Source: Clostridium_I sp963725425 (GTDB lineage: Bacteria; Bacillota; Clostridia; Clostridiales; Clostridiaceae). From it: DNA of 64,000 nt. Under the pieces are notes generated by a model that ran no database searches, was not told where the DNA came from, and worked only from the letters and a program-made list of their open reading frames with translations. Below are positions 41,067 through 50,732 of the stretch, one piece after another. Every line of letters begins with the position of its first letter. Position 1 is the first letter of the stretch. The stretch covers positions 682,001-746,000 of the forward strand of contig CAVRYJ010000031.1 of NCBI GenBank assembly GCA_963725425.1, read 5' to 3'. A program made the position numbers and the translations under genes.

Positions 41067-44000
41067 TTAGCTAAACAGTTGCACAATCTGATCTTCTGAT
41101 AGAGTAGAAAGTCCTTCATTACCTGAAAGTCCCTCGCCTAAAATATTATCTATAAGCTTTTTTTTCTCTTCTTGTAGGGCAATAATTTTTTCCTCAATAG
41201 TACCTTTAGCGATAAGTTTTATTACCTCAACAACATTTTTCTGTCCTATCCTGTGTGCTCTATCTGTAGCCTGTTCCTCAACTGCTGGATTCCACCACGG
41301 GTCAAAGTGGATTACAATATCTGCAGAAGTTAGATTTAATCCTGTACCTCCAGCTTTTAGGCTGATTAAAAACACTGAATTTTCGCCTCCATTAAAATTA
41401 TCCACCAAACTCATCCTCTTTTGTGAAGGAACTGAACCATCAAGATAGCTGTATTCTATTCCATCATAGCTAATTCTCTCAGCAATATTTTTAAGTACAG
41501 AAGTAAATTGAGAAAACACCAATATTCTGTGCCCTTCATCTATACTTTGCCTTAATATTTCTGCTAATGCCTCTATCTTGGAACTAATTCCATCATATTC
41601 ATTTATTACTATGGACGGATCCAGACATAGCTGTCTAAGTTTTGTTATATATGCAAGTATTTCAATTTTGCTATTTTTAAATTCATCATCCTTAACTTTT
41701 TTCTCAATAAGTTCCAGTGCATGTTTTGCGTAGGCTGCATATACAGTTTTCTGTTTATCATCAAGATCAACCATAATCGTCTTTTCTATTTTATCCGGAA
41801 GTTCCTTTATAACATCTTTTTTCTTTCTCCTTAAAATGAAAGGCTTTATAAATCTACTCAGATCCTTTATAACCTCTGGCTCCTCTTTGATCTTTTTGTA
41901 ATACTTTACACTAAACATCTTTTCATCAAACAGATATCCAGGCATAACAAAATCAAAAATGGACCATAATTCCATAACTGAGTTTTCTATTGGCGTACCT
42001 GTTAATGCAAATCTTGTCTTTGCATTGATTTTTTTAACGCTTATTGCATTTTGACAGTGAGGATTTTTAATATACTGTGCTTCATCTAATATGCAGTAGT
42101 TGAATTCCACATTATTATAAGTCTCCAAATCTCGTTTCAAAAGGTTATATGTAGTTATAATAACATCATAGCTTTCAGTATCTATAATTATGCTTTCTCG
42201 CTCTTTTGCGGACCATTTACTACAATAGCTTTCATATTTGGTGCGAACATTTCAAATTCATTTGCCCAGTTATATAGAAGTGAAGTTGGAACCACAATAA
42301 GAGACTTGCTCCCCTTGTTTGAAAGCAAAAATGTAATTGCTTGCAGCGTTTTTCCAAGCCCCATTTCATCCCCAAGTATTCCTCCAAAACCAAGATAATC
42401 CAAAGTTTTAAACCAATTATAGCCTACTTTTTGATATTCTCTTAATGTCCCTTGAATATTTTCTGGCTCTTTAAATGAAAGACTTTCTATATTCTTTAGC
42501 TTATTTCTTATTTTTTTAAGTTCCGTTTTTCCCTTAATATATCTCATACCATTTTCTTCCATATATTCATCTAGATAAATAGCTTTGTTTTTAGGGATTT
42601 CAATGTGATTGTCATTGATGTCTTCAGGACAAACTGAATCTATCAGCTTTAAAAATTTTTGCATTTCTATTTCTTCTAGGTCAAGATATTCTCCTGATTT
42701 TAGTTTGTAATATTTAAGATTATCTCTAAAAGCCCTGAGTATAGCACTAGTTTCGCTTGGAGAAATATCCCCAAGTTTAAAATCCATATCCAAATAGCTA
42801 TATTTACCTGTTCTTATATTTCCCGTTATACCTTTAGCCTTAAGAGACTTAATACCCTTAAAGTTTTCCGAGTAAAATACCTCACCTATTTTCTGAAGCT
42901 TTTCCACTTCACTTTTAAAAAATCTGAATGTATAGTCATCTCCCCACATCAAAAAGAACTTACCATCTATATCTTGAAATCCTAAGGACCTTAATGCTCC
43001 AAGTACATCTTCCTCTCTTCTTGAATCCCTATATATAATTTTTTCACTACAATCTTCAAATATATTAAACTCATGGACTCCGTATTTTACTTTTGTAGTT
43101 AAATTAATATCCTTATTCTCTTTATCAAAATAGAATTTAAATTCACATTTTTCTATTACTACCTTTTCTCTTATGGATTTTCCAAGTGTAACGCACTTTG
43201 ATAAGCAATTCAGGCTTGGAATTAAGTTTCTGAGTATTGTATCCTCCTTGGAACCTTCCAGTGTTACAACCTTAGCTTTATTAAACACACTAAGATAAGG
43301 CTCAATCTTTGAACAGTATTCATAGTCTGGAAGGTATATATTTGTACCAAATAGAAACACATTATTCCTTGAACTCAATGCTACCGGCATTCCACCTGGC
43401 ACTTTAAGAATATAATCATCTTTTATTTTTTTCAAATCGAAATCTATGTCAGGAGACCCATGAATTATTTCAGTTTGAACAGTCCTAAATAAAAAGCCCT
43501 CATTTAAGTAGACCCTATGCCCAATCACAGCAGAGAAAAATTCTTTTAACAAATAATCTGGTATATGTATGTACTTACCATCAATAACGGAGTTTTTTCT
43601 ATTGCTACCATACCCAGAGCTTTTATCTATACTTATGAGCATCTGAATAAATTCAATAAGACATCTGTCTTTAACACTAATCTTTTGTTCCTTAATATTA
43701 AATGTAAAATTTTTTCCGTAATTTACAGGTATATTATTATTAATACATAGTAAAAACCTTCCAATATCCTTTAAGATATAGAGATTATTTGAAGTCATAG
43801 AAGTAAGCCCTATTCTAAACTCACAAAAAAGCTTATGATCCCATTGTCCTCTATTTAAATAAACCTCGAGTTTAATCTCTTTTTTACCCTTTTCATCTCC
43901 CAAAAGCATAGACAAGGTATCCAATCCCGTTTTAACTTGAGTAGCTTTCAATATTTTGGGTTCATTTAAAACTGGGAGTTTTATAATCTCATCTACACCT

Positions 44001-44304
44001 TTATAAAAAGTAGCTATCAAGTGTTTGCAGCAATAGTTTTCTTTTTGAATTCATTATTTTCAAAATCCAGGCAACTGCAACTAGTGGACACTATGTTTTT
44101 ATTTATAACATCCATTTCAATTTCTGTTGTATATTCATTAAAAAGATTTTCTGAAATCACATTACCCTTTATGTAAATCAGCCCATCTTCATTTTCAATA
44201 TTTATATTGGAAACCAAATCATTGTCAAAGACTCTCAATCCTTTTGCATGATTCTTTCCACTAATTTGTTCATTAAATATTTGCAGTAAAGCATTCCTAT
44301 CCAT
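41067..44304 (-). pseudogene. SNF2-family helicase with SWIM zinc finger, two frameshifts
   Basis: Large SNF2/RapA-type ATP-dependent DNA translocase in three adjoining frames. Frame 1 (44304-44017) has the beginning of a SWIM zinc finger, SCSCLDFENNEFKKK; shifting one base in an A run near 44030 restores YCCKHLIATFYK, completing CxC...CxH. Frame 2 (44020-42188) carries the bacterial SNF2-associated domain and motif I GDEMGLGKT. At about 42205-42215 one missing base restores KERESIIIDTESYDVIITTY, leading into frame 3 (42140-41067) with DEAQYIKN (motif II), LTGTPIEN, SQFTSVLKN, LKAGGTGLNLT and RAHRIGQ. The rejoined protein would be about 1,080 residues. All motifs are intact, so error or recent inactivation is likely. 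Confidence 0.85.
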
Positions 44305-44421
44305 TTTCTTATCTCCCCAGTGGCTTATATTCTACAGTATTTAATTATATCACAAATGCTAACCTTATTTTCCAATATATATTTTTGTATAATTAAAGCA
44401 TAATCACAGAGTGAAACTTCT

Positions 44422-44747
44422 CAAGTTTTAGCTTCTATGCTAGACATTCGAAAAGAAGAGCTTATGGCAAGTATTAAAAACGACAAAGAAAAGCTCTCGC
44501 AAATACAAAATTTAATTAATAATATTAATGAGGAGGTCGATTACAATATGTTTAAATACAATGTGATTATAAAAAAGGTAGCTATGAGGGTTATCCTACT
44601 ACTTACAATGTATTAATGAAATGGATTGAAGAAAATGGCTACAAAATTATAGGACCAAATAGAGAAGTTTATTTAGAAGGCGCATGGTAAGTGAAAAATC
44701 CAGAAGATTATATTACTGAAATTCAAATACCTGTGACAAAAGAATAA
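44422..44747 (+). pseudogene. decayed MerR/GyrI-type transcriptional regulator
   Basis: Two pieces of one regulator. The first reads QVLASMLDIRKEELMASIKN and a coiled-coil KLSQIQNLINNINEE, typical of the dimerization helix of MerR regulators with a GyrI-like ligand domain, ending MFKYNVIIKK. The second reads KGSYEGYPTTYNVLMKWIEE and IIGPNREVYLEGAW, the end of a GyrI-like domain, interrupted by an in-frame TAA, then VKNPEDYITEIQIPVTKE. About 100 codons between the pieces and the N-terminal DNA-binding domain are missing. Confidence 0.7.
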
Positions 44748-44766
44748 CAATAAATATTACTAAATA

Positions 44767-44810
44767 AGATATCCCATAAAATAATTGAAAAATCATTTTA
44801 TGGGATATCT
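44767..44810. terminator. strong hairpin after the regulator remnant
   Basis: AGATATCCCATAAAATAATT (44767-44786) pairs with AATCATTTTATGGGATATCT (44791-44810) with one mismatch. Confidence 0.75.
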
Positions 44811-44847
44811 GTAGTAAATAATCATTAATTATTATAGTATGGTTTCA

Positions 44848-44985
44848 CTAATCTATATCTTTAATTACAAAATTACAAGGCCCACCCTCACAATTCATAA
44901 CAACCTCGTCATCAATACCTGCAAAGATTTCTTCTGTTTTATTAACGTTTAGGTTTTTTCCATTATTATTATTTTCATTTTTCAT
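44848..44985 (-). CDS. 45-residue peptide with paired Cys, unknown
   Basis: A small ORF with a clear GGAGG 8 nt before ATG (44985). It begins MKNENNNNGKNLNVNKTEEI and ends MNCEGGPCNFVIKDID, with FAGIDDEVV between. The polar N-terminal half, acidic middle and short C-terminal part with C-x4-C and Gly-Gly are reminiscent of modified-peptide precursors, but there is no recognisable leader class and no modification enzyme next to it (the nearest radical SAM gene is 27 kb away). Two perfect inverted repeats lie upstream. It could also be a plain small regulatory protein. Confidence 0.55.
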   Translation of the reverse strand: MKNENNNNGKNLNVNKTEEIFAGIDDEVVMNCEGGPCNFVIKDID

Positions 44986-45030
44986 TTTTATAACCTCCAT
45001 TTTATTTATCTATTTTCACTTTATAATTTG

Positions 45031-45073
45031 TCATGATATAATTTGTCCTTCCTATATACAAATTATATCATGA
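45031..45073 (-). promoter_or_regulatory. perfect 16-bp inverted repeat upstream of the 45-residue peptide gene
   Basis: TCATGATATAATTTGT (45031-45046) pairs exactly with ACAAATTATATCATGA (45058-45073), 11-nt spacer, in the promoter region. A candidate operator for a dimeric regulator. Confidence 0.65.
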
Positions 45074-45090
45074 TAATATATAAATATCAA

Positions 45091-45133
45091 TAGTTATTAT
45101 TAATCAATATGCATTGTTAATTAATAATAACTA
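45091..45133. repeat. second perfect inverted repeat between the peptide gene and mmuM
   Basis: TAGTTATTATTAAT (45091-45104) pairs exactly with ATTAATAATAACTA (45120-45133), 15-nt loop. No U-tract; it may end the mmuM transcript or be a second operator. Confidence 0.6.
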
Positions 45134-45220
45134 GACTATGGATAAAATTAAAAATAATCAGTTATAACTGTAAAGGGAACCTAATACTTAGATGTAGTTT
45201 TAGGAAACCTCTCCTTAATT

Positions 45221-46160
45221 TTATAAATTTCGTGCCCAGGTGGCTATGGCTTTTATATCTTTTGGACTAGTCCTACAACAACCTCCAATTAATTTAGCTC
45301 CATGTTTATACCAGTCTTTTGCGCTGCAAGCAAACCCTTCACTTGAGGAATCTCCATGCCAATTTTTTTGCTCCGAGTCATATTTTTCTCCGGAATTTGG
45401 ATATACCACAATAGGTTTTGTGGAGTTCTTCGCCACTTCACTTATTAATGATGAAATGAACTGAGGTGGAGTACAATTTATCCCAATAGCTGCTATATTC
45501 TCAAATTCCTCTAAAAATTTAGCACAATCAGAAATCAAACTTCCATCACTTATCTGCAAATCATTTTTTGCACTAAAACTTATCCATGCATACACTCCTG
45601 GAAATTCTTTAAGAAGTTTTGCAATCGCCCTAGCTTCAATAATACTAGGGATTGTCTCACAGGCAAGAATGTCAGGTTTTGCTTCTATGAGTGCTTGCAT
45701 TTCTTGGTCTGTGAAAGTCCATCAATTGTTTTTCTGTGAGATTATAATCTCCCCTGTACTCACTTCCATCTGCAATGTAAGCACCATAAGGGCCTACGGA
45801 AGCAGCAATTAACGGATATGGTCTGTTTTCTCTGTTTTTCTCCTCTTTCCAAAAATCATCTCTTGCTTTACTTGCAATTTCAACCGATCTTTGAATAAGT
45901 TCTATAGCTTTACTTTCAGTGTACCCTCGCTTAACAAAACCTTCGATGGTAGCTTGATAGCTAGAAGTGATCGCGCAATCTGCACCAGATACAAAATAAT
46001 CATAATGAACTTTTTGGATTTTGCTAGGGTTATCTGCCAATATTTTAGCCGACCATAAATCATCATTTATATCGCAACCTCGCTTTTCAAGCTCTGTAGC
46101 CAATGCCCCATCTAAAATAATTAAAGGATATTTTTTTAAAATGTTTTCTATTGGATTCAT
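45221..46160 (-). pseudogene. mmuM: homocysteine S-methyltransferase, single frameshift
   Basis: Zn-dependent enzyme that transfers a methyl group from S-methylmethionine to homocysteine. The start at 46160 (MNPIENIL) has GGGGGG upstream. Frame 1 shows LDGALATELEKRG, DYFVSGADCAITSSYQATI and ends at DFHRPRN; removing one A from the AAA near 45695-45700 continues as MQALIEAKPDILACETIPSI in frame 2, followed by GINCTPP and the Zn ligands GGCCRTSP. The joined length is about 312 residues, as expected for the family. All catalytic Cys are present, so error or very recent loss is likely. Confidence 0.85.
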
Positions 46161-46318
46161 AATATTTTTATAGCCCCCCCTCAATGCATTTTTATATGAC
46201 AAGGATATTTTCTCACAATATTTAGATATAAACAATAAGATTTATTATATCTGTTGACTATTTTACATAAGGTTATGACGGTCTTATGGAGAATAAACGA
46301 GTTGTAATGCCATTATTT

Positions 46319-46339
46319 AGTTAAGAGTTAAGAGTTGCA
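46319..46339 (+). repeat. short heptad tract, reverse orientation
   Basis: AGTTAAG, AGTTAAG, AGTTGCA (46319-46339): the complement form of the heptad, in the mmuM upstream region and directly before a terminator. Confidence 0.6.
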
Positions 46340-46351
46340 GAAAAATCGATT

Positions 46352-46391
46352 AAAAAGAAGTAGATTTGCCAAGGCAAATCTACTTCTTTTT
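46352..46391 (-). terminator. strong hairpin after the metallophosphoesterase gene
   Basis: AAAAAGAAGTAGATTTGCC (46352-46370) pairs perfectly with 46373-46391 over AA and has long A/T tails on both sides. Confidence 0.88.
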
Positions 46392-46408
46392 TATTTTTTA
46401 TTTTTATT

Positions 46409-46466
46409 TTTTGCCCTAAGGCAAAATTTCCTTAACTCTTAACTTTTAACTCTTAATTTTTAACTT
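46409..46466 (-). repeat. hairpin plus five heptads at the metallophosphoesterase 3' end
   Basis: TTTTGCC-CTAA-GGCAAAA (46409-46426) is followed by TTAACTC, TTAACTT, TTAACTC, TTAATTT, TTAACTT (46432-46466). The gene's stop codon begins 3 bp after the last heptad. Confidence 0.8.
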
Positions 46467-46468
46467 TT

Positions 46469-47362
46469 TTAAAGTTGCCCTTGCTTTTCATAGGTTTGAA
46501 ACTTCCCTGGTTTGCTCTCATCTATGATATATACCGTAGCTCCTTTATTAAAGCCTTCTTTTCCATAGCCATTATAGCCAGTACTACGGCCATATCCTAG
46601 TGTTATTCCATCTATTTTCCCTCTATAGTCGTTTATATGGTCATGTCCACAAAAAACGCCTGTAACATTTCCCATTTTCTTCAAAGAATCCAAAAACCCT
46701 CTATCACGACTTTGAGTACATTCCATTTCATTCCTGCTTCCATGGAAATGCCCACTTAATCCAATCTGCTTTTGCTGCTGAAGGGGAATGTGAAAAAACA
46801 TAATTGAAGGAATTATTTTATGAAATTCTTTTTCTAAATTATCGGACAATCTTTCATACCAACGGATCTGCCTTCTTGTTATGTAATCATATCCTCTATA
46901 ACAATAATCTCCTGAATCCATCATAAAGATATTTTGAACTGTATCAACACCTTTTGAATCTTTTATCAATAAATTATAATCCCCAGATCTACCTATTACA
47001 GTTGAGAATCTTTCGCTCAAATTATGGGAATATGACATGTATATTTTCATCTGTTCTTCCCTATTTACACTACAAAGTTCACAGTCATGATTCCCAAGAA
47101 CCACTGCCCAGGGTATTTTAGTGGCCTCAACTGTACTGGCTATATTATGTATTGCCTTTTCCGTTGCACCTCTTGATCTACAATAGCGGCCATCAATGCA
47201 GTCACCTGTTAATAATACAAGATCTGGTTTCTCTGCCTCCATAACACTTTTCATAAGATTTATAGTCTTTTCATTTTTCTCCGTTCTCTCATGAAGATCT
47301 GTAAATTGAACAATTTTAAAAGTACCATCTGTTTTAAATTTAAGTTCAAATTTCTGTGGCAT
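46469..47362 (-). CDS. calcineurin-like metallophosphoesterase
   Basis: Binuclear-metal phosphoesterase with the family's motifs: D-x-H in QFTDLHE, LLTGDCIDG, VVLGNHDCE, FFHIPL and CGHDHINDY. About 297 residues. The start at 47362 (MPQKFELK) is chosen because AAGGA lies 7 nt upstream; an upstream TTG would add 33 residues including a hydrophobic stretch (LLKYLFEKFLGIFSELIYF), so membrane anchoring cannot be excluded. The fold is close to bacterial purple-acid-phosphatase-like proteins; the substrate is unknown. Confidence 0.85.
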   Translation of the reverse strand: MPQKFELKFKTDGTFKIVQFTDLHERTEKNEKTINLMKSVMEAEKPDLVLLTGDCIDGRYCRSRGATEKAIHNIASTVEATKIPWAVVLGNHDCELCSVNREEQMKIYMSYSHNLSERFSTVIGRSGDYNLLIKDSKGVDTVQNIFMMDSGDYCYRGYDYITRRQIRWYERLSDNLEKEFHKIIPSIMFFHIPLQQQKQIGLSGHFHGSRNEMECTQSRDRGFLDSLKKMGNVTGVFCGHDHINDYRGKIDGITLGYGRSTGYNGYGKEGFNKGATVYIIDESKPGKFQTYEKQGQL

Positions 47363-47490
47363 CCCACTTTCCTTTTTTCTTTCACACATAAAATAAATCA
47401 ACTCACTAAATATACCTAAAAATTTTTCAAATAAATACTTTAGCAAATTACCATCCCCCAAATAATAATTTTAAGAAATTTTATTTATTA

Positions 47491-47763
47491 TTATTTATTT
47501 CCGTAGAGAATTTTGTTATTTCTCACCAAATAAACAACTCTTCCTATAGAAGTTTTACCATCATTGCCTCTTATCTCTACCTTAATTCCTCTTGGGTGAT
47601 CGTGTCTTGTAAGTCTTCTAACAACCTGCCCCTTTGTTAAATCCTCTATTTTACTAGCTGACCGTTGCATATCTTTCTCACAAATATATACTGTCTCTCC
47701 AACATTAATAGAGTTTATTAATTTGCTTTCATGTGATCTATCCTTAAAATTATCTTTTTCCAT
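47491..47763 (-). CDS. YwbE-like (DUF2196) protein
   Basis: A 90-residue protein whose C-terminal half matches the YwbE/DUF2196 family: DLTKGQVVRRLTRHDHPRG and IKVEIRGNDGKTSIGRVVYLV, with the conserved H-P-x-G-I-K-V. Function unknown. The start at 47763 (MEKDNFK) has AGGAAG 7 nt upstream; a longer frame lacks one. It lies on its own, 129 bp upstream of the metallophosphoesterase start. Confidence 0.75.
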   Translation of the reverse strand: MEKDNFKDRSHESKLINSINVGETVYICEKDMQRSASKIEDLTKGQVVRRLTRHDHPRGIKVEIRGNDGKTSIGRVVYLVRNNKILYGNK

Positions 47764-48072
47764 TTTTATCTTCCTTTCAAGTTTAAATATTAATTGCATT
47801 ACAATTACATTATAATCTACTGTATACAATATTAATACCTTAGACCGAAAGAGTTTTTTTCTATAAGCTTATTTTAACAGTGATAATACCTAAAATTAAA
47901 CCTGAGCAATTTTATGCCAGCCTTTGATTAAAATCCACCAGTCTTTCTTAAGCCTTATTCTTTTGTTTGCAACCTATCATTTTAGCTATCTCTTTTTTAT
48001 CATTAGGTAGTCTTCCCTCATGTAATAAGTGTTATAATAATAGAACAAATTAATCCACAGAGGTGATAAAAC
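47764..48072. other. intergenic region between the YwbE-like gene and nfo
   Basis: No gene found. On + a TATAAT at 48033-48038 lies 34 bp before nfo, without a good -35. On the minus strand a short frame around 47930-48020 reads PNDKKEIAKMIGCKQ before a stop, perhaps a remnant of an older gene, but it has a stop directly upstream and no start. Confidence 0.4.
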
Positions 48073-48972
48073 ATGTTAAAAATAGGTTCACACGTTTCAA
48101 TGAGTGGCAAAGATATGCTTTTAGGTTCTGCTTTAGAAGCTATCTCCTATGGATCTAACACTTTTATGGTATACACAGGAGCACCCCAAAATACTTCTAG
48201 AAAACCAATTGATCAGCTTAAAATTGATGAAGCAATAGCACAAATGAATAGTAATGGTATCGATGAGATAGTAGTACATGCTCCTTATATAATAAATCTA
48301 GGAAATAGCATAAAACCTGAAACCTTTGAACTTGGGGTGAATTTCCTCAGAGAAGAAATAAATAGGACTGCTGCTTTAAAAAAAGCCAAACAAATTGTTT
48401 TACATCCAGGTGCCCACGTTGGTGCAGGTACTGAAAAAGGTATAGAACAAATTATTAAAGGACTTAATGAAGTTCTTACGAAGGATCAAACTGTAAGTGT
48501 TGCACTTGAAACTATGGCAGGTAAAGGTACTGAATGTGGAAGAACATTTGAAGAGCTTGCTAAAATCATTGCTGGGGTAAAGTACAACGAAAAACTTACA
48601 ATTTGCCTGGATACTTGTCATATTAATGATGCTGGTTATGATGTTGTGAATGATTTTGATGGAGTACTTAAAGATTTCGATAATATAATCGGACTTGATA
48701 GACTAAAGGTAATCCATCTTAATGATAGCAAAAATCCTCTTGGAAGTAGAAAAGACAGGCATGAAATGATTGGTTTTGGTCACATAGGTTTTGATGCACT
48801 TTGTTACGTGGCAAACCATGAACTTTTAAAGAATATCCCTAAAATTTTAGAAACTCCATATCTAGCTAATGATGATGGAACTAAAAAACCTCCATACAAA
48901 TTTGAAATTGCCATGCTTAAGAAAAAAGTGTTTAATAAAAACATTAAAGAAGATATATTTTCAGAAATTTAG
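48073..48972 (+). CDS. nfo: endonuclease IV (AP endonuclease)
   Basis: Zn-dependent AP endonuclease of base-excision repair; it cuts 5' of abasic sites and is important in spore DNA repair. The 299 residues show IGSHVSMSGKDMLLGSALEA, VVHAPYIINLGN, VLHPGAHVGAGTEKGI, VALETMAGKGTECG, CLDTCHINDAGYD and VIHLNDSKNPLGSRKDRHE with the three-Zn ligands. AGAGGTG lies upstream of the ATG. It is a single gene. Confidence 0.95.
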   Translation: MLKIGSHVSMSGKDMLLGSALEAISYGSNTFMVYTGAPQNTSRKPIDQLKIDEAIAQMNSNGIDEIVVHAPYIINLGNSIKPETFELGVNFLREEINRTAALKKAKQIVLHPGAHVGAGTEKGIEQIIKGLNEVLTKDQTVSVALETMAGKGTECGRTFEELAKIIAGVKYNEKLTICLDTCHINDAGYDVVNDFDGVLKDFDNIIGLDRLKVIHLNDSKNPLGSRKDRHEMIGFGHIGFDALCYVANHELLKNIPKILETPYLANDDGTKKPPYKFEIAMLKKKVFNKNIKEDIFSEI

Positions 48973-49097
48973 ACAATACTCCTATTTTTTATAGAATACC
49001 CCTTGTAAATTTACAAGTTTCGCTATATTATTAATCTATAGTAGTTGTCCAATAATAATCGTTATTATTATTGGAATCACATAAGGGAGTGATTAAT

Positions 49098-49361
49098 TTG
49101 AAACCTGTAACTATGTTTATAACAAGCTGGTGTCCTTACTGCAAACAGGCACTAACTTTAATGGATACATTAAAAAGAGAAGATCCTAAATATGGAGATA
49201 TTGATATTAAAACAATTGATGAGGAACTTGAACCAGAAGTTTCAAAAAGATATGATTATTATTATGTTCCTACATATTATGTTGATGATGTTAAATTGCA
49301 TGAAGGAATTCCATCGAAAGATATTATAAAAGGAGTGTTTGAACAAGCACTTCAAAGTTAA
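49098..49361 (+). CDS. thioredoxin/glutaredoxin-like protein
   Basis: Small redox protein of about 87 residues with the active site WCPYCKQA near the N-terminus and cis-Pro in YYVPTYYVD. TTG at 49098 (LKPVTMFITSW) is preferred since AAGGGAG lies upstream at correct spacing; a TTG nine codons earlier has none. Probably reduces disulfides in the cytoplasm. It is closed by a perfect hairpin. Confidence 0.82.
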   Translation: MKPVTMFITSWCPYCKQALTLMDTLKREDPKYGDIDIKTIDEELEPEVSKRYDYYYVPTYYVDDVKLHEGIPSKDIIKGVFEQALQS

Positions 49362-49385
49362 TCCTTAGATATTCTATTGTTTATA

Positions 49386-49432
49386 AAATACAAAATCACT
49401 TGGAATTTTAAATCCCAAGTGATTTTGTATTT
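49386..49432 (+). terminator. terminator after the thioredoxin-like gene
   Basis: AAATACAAAATCACTTGG (49386-49403) and its exact complement (49415-49432) with an 11-nt loop, then TATTCTTTT. Confidence 0.9.
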
Positions 49433-49589
49433 ATTCTTTTAATCTATCTTCTTTTATAACTCCAGATGATCCCAGGCAAACCCTTTATTATCTTCACCAA
49501 ATTTACAAATTATTCCTTCATTATGCTAGAAACCGTTTATATACCAAATTAATGATATAATATAGAATATCTATTTAGGAGGAACTATT

Positions 49590-50570
49590 ATGGAAATTTT
49601 ACATATAGAAAATTTAACTAAAGAGGAGGAAAATCTTATTGTAATTGATAATATGAATTTAAAAATCGAATCTGGACAAACTATTGCTATCAAATGTACT
49701 GAGGATGTATCTCTTATGCTCTTTACCCTAATACTTGAAAGATCTAAGCCTTCTAAAGGAAATATCAATTGGCTTATTACTCCTAAAATAAGCACAATTT
49801 TAAAAGATGAGGGACTTTATGAAAGATTAACCGTAGATGATTATTTGTATTTTTTCAAAGATTTATCCAGTTATAAAGGCTCTACAAAAGAGATAAAATC
49901 TGCATTGGAACTTCTACCTATTGAACATAAAAAAATAAAAGATCTAGATTATTCTCAAAAAGGAAGACTAAAAATAGCAAGAGCTCTTTTAAATAATCCA
50001 AATTTGCTTCTTGTGCAAGAACCAACACTTTACCATGATGCTGAAAGTTCATCAATAATATGTGAAGCTTTCTCCTACATAAATAATTTAGGAATATCAA
50101 TATTATCCACTTCAGTTTCACTTGAAGAAGTTCTCTTATTAAATTGCAAAAGTTATATTTTAGATAAACATGGTTTTAAAAAGTTAGAAACAGATAAAAC
50201 AACCAGTGCTGAACTTATTAATAATACTTCAGTTAAAATAACTAAAATTCCAGCAAAAATTGATGATAGAATAATACTCTTTAATCCTACCGAAATAGAT
50301 TATATTGAAAGTTATGATGGTACAAGCTATTTGCACGTTAATGATGATAAATTTCCATGTAATATGTCTTTAATAGAGCTAGAAAACAAGCTTATACCTT
50401 TTGGCTTTTTTAGATGCCATCGGTCATATTTAGTAAATCTCCAGAAAATACGTGAATTAGTTACCTGGACACGAAATAGCTATAGTCTCATTTTAGATGA
50501 CAGTAAAAATAATTCTATCCCTCTTGCAAAAGCTAGGCTTGAGGAAATCAAGAAATTTTTAGACCTTTAA
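49590..50570 (+). CDS. degenerate ABC ATPase fused to a LytTR DNA-binding domain
   Basis: A 326-residue regulator made of two parts. Residues 1-220 follow the ABC ATPase fold, but the Walker A loop is replaced by IAIKCTEDVSLML, without the Gly-Lys-Ser/Thr; a QKGRLKIARALL region stands where the signature would be and NLLLVQEPT at Walker B lacks the usual Asp. Residues 225-326 are a LytTR DNA-binding domain with PTEIDYIESYDGTSYLHV and FFRCHRSYLVNLQKI. It precedes an intact ABC ATPase and two ABC-2 permeases on the same strand, so it likely controls that exporter, with the dead ATPase part serving as a sensor or docking domain. Confidence 0.85.
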   Translation: MEILHIENLTKEEENLIVIDNMNLKIESGQTIAIKCTEDVSLMLFTLILERSKPSKGNINWLITPKISTILKDEGLYERLTVDDYLYFFKDLSSYKGSTKEIKSALELLPIEHKKIKDLDYSQKGRLKIARALLNNPNLLLVQEPTLYHDAESSSIICEAFSYINNLGISILSTSVSLEEVLLLNCKSYILDKHGFKKLETDKTTSAELINNTSVKITKIPAKIDDRIILFNPTEIDYIESYDGTSYLHVNDDKFPCNMSLIELENKLIPFGFFRCHRSYLVNLQKIRELVTWTRNSYSLILDDSKNNSIPLAKARLEEIKKFLDL

Positions 50571-50659
50571 TTTACTCCCTTTAGCTTATTTATTACTGAT
50601 TTCATGGAATTTTTAATGTTTTAAATATGGAAACTGCCATAATTAAGTTACAAGTAGTA

Positions 50660-50713
50660 AGACATCTGACACTGAAATAAAGTATTTTACTTAGAATTTT
50701 TTTTAAGATGCCT
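50660..50713. repeat. short form of repeat family A
   Basis: GACATCTGACACTGAAATAAAG at the left (ends split: GACATCTGACAC) and TTTTTTTTAAGATGCC at the right with TTACTTAGAA between. It lies between the LytTR-fusion gene and the ABC ATPase gene. Confidence 0.45.
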
Positions 50714-50732
50714 AAAAGTGAAAGGAGTAATT

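Noticed and set aside
41067..44304. Programmed frameshifting in the SNF2 gene
   Set aside because: No slippery heptamer with a downstream pseudoknot or internal ribosome site was seen at either break, and other genes nearby have similar defects in plain A/T runs.
47900..48030. Short reverse frame reading PNDKKEIAKMIGCKQ
   Set aside because: A stop lies just upstream and there is no start with a ribosome site; it may be an old remnant but cannot be supported as a gene.
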